Assembly (NCBI GenBank): GCA_021648375.1
Contig: JAKISW010000004.1
Coordinates: 43,683-107,682 of the forward strand
DNA length: 64,000 nucleotides
From: Devosiaceae bacterium
GTDB taxonomy: Bacteria; Pseudomonadota; Alphaproteobacteria; Rhizobiales; Devosiaceae
Reading direction: 5' to 3'
This document shows positions 61,052-64,000 of this stretch, piece by piece. Every line of letters begins with the position of its first letter. Position 1 is the stretch's first letter. The notes beneath the pieces are model-generated. The model was not told the DNA's origin. It was given only the letters and a program-made list of their open reading frames with translations, and ran no database searches. A program made the position numbers and the translations under genes.

Positions 61052-63391
61052 ATGACAGATGAAACACATAAAACAGCGGTTGATCCCAACCCGATCACAT
61101 CTCAGTTGCGCTCCAGATCATTGGATTATCTGCAGGGGCTTAATGAGGAACAAAAAAGCGCGGTTTTAACCACCGAAGGTCCGCTGTTGGCTCTTGCCGG
61201 GGCCGGAACCGGCAAAACAAGAGTGCTTACAACCCGCATCGCCCACATTTTAAACACCGGCAAGGCCCGCTCTTTTGAAATTCTCTCGGTAACGTTTACC
61301 AATAAAGCCGCCCGCGAAATGAAGGAACGAGTGTCCAAATTGGTGGGTCCCATGGTTGAGGGAATGCAATGGCTTGGCACTTTTCACTCTATCGGGGCAA
61401 AAATTCTTCGCCGTCATGCAGAACTTGTTGGATTGAAATCCGATTTCACCATTTTGGATACTGACGACCAGATAAGGCTGATCAAGCAATTAATGTCGGT
61501 GGAAAACATTGACGAAAAGCGCTGGCCCGCCCGCCAGTTGGCCGCAATGATCGACGGCTGGAAAAATCGCGGATTACTGCCAAAAGATATCGGAACGGCG
61601 GAAGCGGGAATATTTGCCAATGGCAAGGCGCCAGAAATTTATAGCGATTATCAGGCCCGTTTAAAAACCCTCAATGCCGCCGATTTTGGTGATCTTTTGC
61701 TGGAATGCATCAGATTGTTCCGGGAAAACCCTGATGTTTTGGCCCAATATCACAAAAAGTTCAAATATCTTCTGGTTGATGAATATCAGGACAGCAATGT
61801 CGCTCAATATCTCTGGCTTCGACTATTGGCCCAGGGTCAACCCGCCTCCAAGGCCAATATATGTGTGGTTGGAGATGACGACCAGTCAATTTATGGCTGG
61901 CGCGGCGCGGAAGTGGATAATATTTTAAGGTTTGAAAAGGATTTTCCCGGCGCAAAAACCGTACTCCTTGAGCGCAATTACCGCTCCACCTCCAATATTT
62001 TGAAGGCTGCCTCAAACCTGATCGCCCACAATGAAAATCGTCTTGGTAAAACCCTGCAGACCGATGTTGGTGAACCCGGAGAGAAAATAAAGGTCATTTC
62101 GGTTTGGGATAGCGAAGAAGAAGCGCGTCATGTGGGCGAAGAAATTGAACAATTACAGCGTACGGACGAGCCGCTGAATTCCATGGCAATTCTGGTGCGT
62201 ACCTCTGCCCAGATGCGTGCCTTTGAAGAGCGATTTATCACCCTTGGCCTCAATTATCGAATTATCGGCGGCGCTCGTTTTTATGAACGGCGTGAAATTC
62301 GCGATGCGCTGGCCTATTTGCGCATTACCGCCCAAAATGCAGATGATCTGGCTTTTGAGCGTATTGTAAACGTGCCAAAGCGCGGTCTTGGTGCTGCAAC
62401 CATAAAAATATTGCATGAAGCTGCACGAGCGCAAAACATGCCCATTCTGGCCTCAACACGCCAATTGCTGACCACAGACGAATTGGGGCCGCGCCAGCGA
62501 ACCACCCTTGGGGCATTGATTGCCCAGATTGACAACTGGTCTGAACGTTCACGCACTATTGCACAGAACGAACTAGCCGAAGCGATTTTGGACGAAAGCG
62601 GCTATACCGCCATGTGGCAAAATGAAAAAACCGCTGATGCCCCCCAACGCCTTGAAAATCTTAAAGAACTGGTACGCGCCATGGAGGATTTTAGCTCCCT
62701 TGGCGGGTTTTTGGAGCATATTGCCCTGGTTATGGACAGGGACGCCGCCGACAGTGACGATGCGGTTTCCATAATGACCATGCATTCTGCCAAAGGATTG
62801 GAATTTAACACGGTTTTCCTGCCCGGATGGGAAGATGGCCTGTTTCCCTCCCAACGCTCATTAGACGAAAATGGCCGGGTAGGCCTGGAGGAAGAGCGCC
62901 GTCTGGCCTATGTGGGCATAACGCGGGCCCGCAAACGGGTCAGAATTTCTTTGGCCCAAAACCGACGTACCCACGGGCTTTGGCAATCGGCCCTGCCCAC
63001 CAGATTTCTTGATGAACTGCCCGCCGAAGTTGTGGAGGTAACTGACACCGGATCGTCCTATGGCGGATATAATTTTGGCGGGTCAAACTCCGCCTCCCGC
63101 TTTGACAAATCAGACCCGTTTGAAAGCAACTACCAGACTCCGGGCTGGAAACGCATGCAGGCTCAAAGATCAACGCGCAGTTCTTCATCCCCTAAAACTA
63201 TTGAGGGGGAATTGGTTGCCCGTTCAGTGGATGTAAACTCTGCTGCCGCATTTTCGGTTGGGGAAAAAGTCCTGCATTTAAAATTTGGCGAGGGGGCGGT
63301 TCAGGCGGTTGAAGGCAATAAGCTAACCATAGAATTTGCCAGCGTCGGGCGTAAAAAAGTACTGGAAAGTTTTGTACAAAAATCTGCCTGA
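61052..63391 (+). CDS. uvrD: UvrD/PcrA-family DNA helicase
   Basis: From ATG 61052 the protein has 779 residues. It has the superfamily 1 motifs in order: Walker A LAGAGTGKTRVL (about residues 48-59), SVTFTNKAAREMKERV, GTFHSIG, LLVDEYQDSN (Walker B), VVGDDDQSIYGWRGAEVDNI, LLERNYRST, MTMHSAKGLEF and ERRLAYVGITRARKRV, then a C-terminal extension of about 110 residues ending with a Tudor-like segment (VGEKVLHLKFGEGAVQAVEG). It unwinds DNA in nucleotide-excision and mismatch repair. A GTG at 61022 would add ten residues. A 276-base gap before it holds no gene. Confidence 0.97.
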   Translation: MTDETHKTAVDPNPITSQLRSRSLDYLQGLNEEQKSAVLTTEGPLLALAGAGTGKTRVLTTRIAHILNTGKARSFEILSVTFTNKAAREMKERVSKLVGPMVEGMQWLGTFHSIGAKILRRHAELVGLKSDFTILDTDDQIRLIKQLMSVENIDEKRWPARQLAAMIDGWKNRGLLPKDIGTAEAGIFANGKAPEIYSDYQARLKTLNAADFGDLLLECIRLFRENPDVLAQYHKKFKYLLVDEYQDSNVAQYLWLRLLAQGQPASKANICVVGDDDQSIYGWRGAEVDNILRFEKDFPGAKTVLLERNYRSTSNILKAASNLIAHNENRLGKTLQTDVGEPGEKIKVISVWDSEEEARHVGEEIEQLQRTDEPLNSMAILVRTSAQMRAFEERFITLGLNYRIIGGARFYERREIRDALAYLRITAQNADDLAFERIVNVPKRGLGAATIKILHEAARAQNMPILASTRQLLTTDELGPRQRTTLGALIAQIDNWSERSRTIAQNELAEAILDESGYTAMWQNEKTADAPQRLENLKELVRAMEDFSSLGGFLEHIALVMDRDAADSDDAVSIMTMHSAKGLEFNTVFLPGWEDGLFPSQRSLDENGRVGLEEERRLAYVGITRARKRVRISLAQNRRTHGLWQSALPTRFLDELPAEVVEVTDTGSSYGGYNFGGSNSASRFDKSDPFESNYQTPGWKRMQAQRSTRSSSSPKTIEGELVARSVDVNSAAAFSVGEKVLHLKFGEGAVQAVEGNKLTIEFASVGRKKVLESFVQKSA

Positions 63392-63407
63392 ACTATCGGG
63401 AAAGAAC

Positions 63408-64000
63408 CTACTCCACCGCGACCACGCATAATTGAGGAATGGCTCCATATACCGTTTGCTGCTGCGCACTCAAATCATCCACGCTTTGCACATCAAACAA
63501 ATCATTTTCATCCATTATATCAACCGCACATGAGCAATAGGCCTGCGCCCGCTCAGCATCCTCAACTGCGGCAATCGCCCCTTCATCCTGCACAAATGGA
63601 TTAACGGCAAAATCCATGCAATTAGAATAAAACACCTGCTTTTGTTCAGCCCTTAATTGCGCTGCGCCAGGCTGAACGACCAAAGCCAGCGGATAAAGCA
63701 CGCTGAGCATAATTGGCTGATGCACCATATAAATAATCAGGCTCCAGCGTCCGGCCTTAACCAGCCACTTAAAGGTAAATCCATTTGATTTAATCGCCGC
63801 CAGTTTTGCGCCCAGATTATATTTAAGCACAATGCGCATAAAGGCCAGACCGGCCAGAGTATAGCCAAAACCGGGAAATATTGACTGCAGATCCTGCGTA
63901 TAGGGCGCAACTGTCCAAAACCCGATCCATGAGAGAATTCGAGTGTTGAACATCTCGTTCTGATAGATAAATGGTGCGCTCATAAACACCACTGCGACCA
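63408..64000 (-). CDS. membrane acyltransferase of DUF1624 type (5' end outside window)
   Basis: The frame is open to the right edge, so this is the C-terminal part of a longer protein; the first codons seen here are not the start. At least three membrane spans are visible (NTRILSWIGFWTVAPY, PGFGYTLAGLAFMRIVL and RWSLIIYMVHQPIMLSVLYP), a pattern like the DUF1624/heparan-alpha-glucosaminide acetyltransferase-like family. The cysteine-bearing tail (SNCMDF and AYCSCAVD) is unusual and could bind a metal or form disulfides. It converges on the helicase gene with 16 bases between stops. Confidence 0.75.
   Translation of the reverse strand, partial: VAVVFMSAPFIYQNEMFNTRILSWIGFWTVAPYTQDLQSIFPGFGYTLAGLAFMRIVLKYNLGAKLAAIKSNGFTFKWLVKAGRWSLIIYMVHQPIMLSVLYPLALVVQPGAAQLRAEQKQVFYSNCMDFAVNPFVQDEGAIAAVEDAERAQAYCSCAVDIMDENDLFDVQSVDDLSAQQQTVYGAIPQLCVVAVE

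Overview
The window is a stretch of ordinary, gene-dense chromosome from an alphaproteobacterium, most probably of the order Hyphomicrobiales (Rhizobiales). Four independent signs point there. (1) The ssrA gene is circularly permuted and its tag reads ANDNYAEVRLAA. (2) Several RIME-like intergenic repeats contain the GGTTCGAAAACGCGACA core typical of rhizobia. (3) There is a very large apolipoprotein-like coiled-coil protein that matches the growth-pole-ring protein GPR/RgsE of polar-growing rhizobia. (4) The complement YcjX/YcjF, HflK-HflC-DUF2065-DegP and SspB-alpha fits the order. The DNA is visibly AT-leaning. I see no insertion sequence, prophage, CRISPR array, tRNA or rRNA gene.

Layout. 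1-7.7 kb: the end of an unrecognised P-loop NTPase, metA, the coupled ycjX-ycjF pair, a membrane protein, a thioredoxin-reductase-like ferredoxin-NADP reductase, a 2Fe-2S ferredoxin, two RIME-like repeats and an orphan Hpt protein. 8.1-12.7 kb: the GPR/RgsE-like giant protein. 12.8-21.3 kb: envelope genes (LpxH-like phosphoesterase, exported GH3 NagZ-like enzyme, polysaccharide flippase, FemAB-like protein, phosphomannomutase, MscS channel) plus a LysE exporter and a GNAT. 21.3-37.6 kb: branched-chain amino acid synthesis (leuA, ilvC, ilvI, ilvH), mixed with a PlsB/PlsC-type acyltransferase, PhzF, a TetR regulator, pdxJ and a four-gene operon (thiolase, acyl-CoA ligase, two PPC/DUF296 proteins) with a divergent Lrp/AsnC gene. 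leuA and ilvI each have an upstream leader peptide rich in the amino acids they help make, followed by RNA hairpins, so both look controlled by attenuation.

37.7-52.6 kb: miaA and serB diverge; then a long minus-strand run reads dctB-dctD-lysE-dctP-dctQ-dctM-thyA-GNAT-folA-hflK-hflC-DUF2065-degP. The DctD-type regulator has lost the GAFTGA loop needed to contact sigma-54. 52.7-53.8 kb: the two-piece tmRNA sits directly beside sspB, whose product delivers ssrA-tagged proteins to ClpXP. 53.9-64 kb: a small regulator/membrane-protein pair, a ribbon-helix-helix protein, a giant AsmA-like protein, a ClC channel, a UvrD/PcrA helicase and the end of a DUF1624-type membrane acyltransferase that runs off the right edge.

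No wholly new system is obvious. The points most worth following are the shortened GPR homologue next to an orphan Hpt protein, the GAFTGA-less DctD, the leuA and ilvIH attenuators, the PPC/thiolase/ligase operon, a perfect 51-bp palindrome upstream of the TetR-ilvC pair, and the ssrA-sspB adjacency. All functional calls come from reading motifs and remembered family features; no database search was run.
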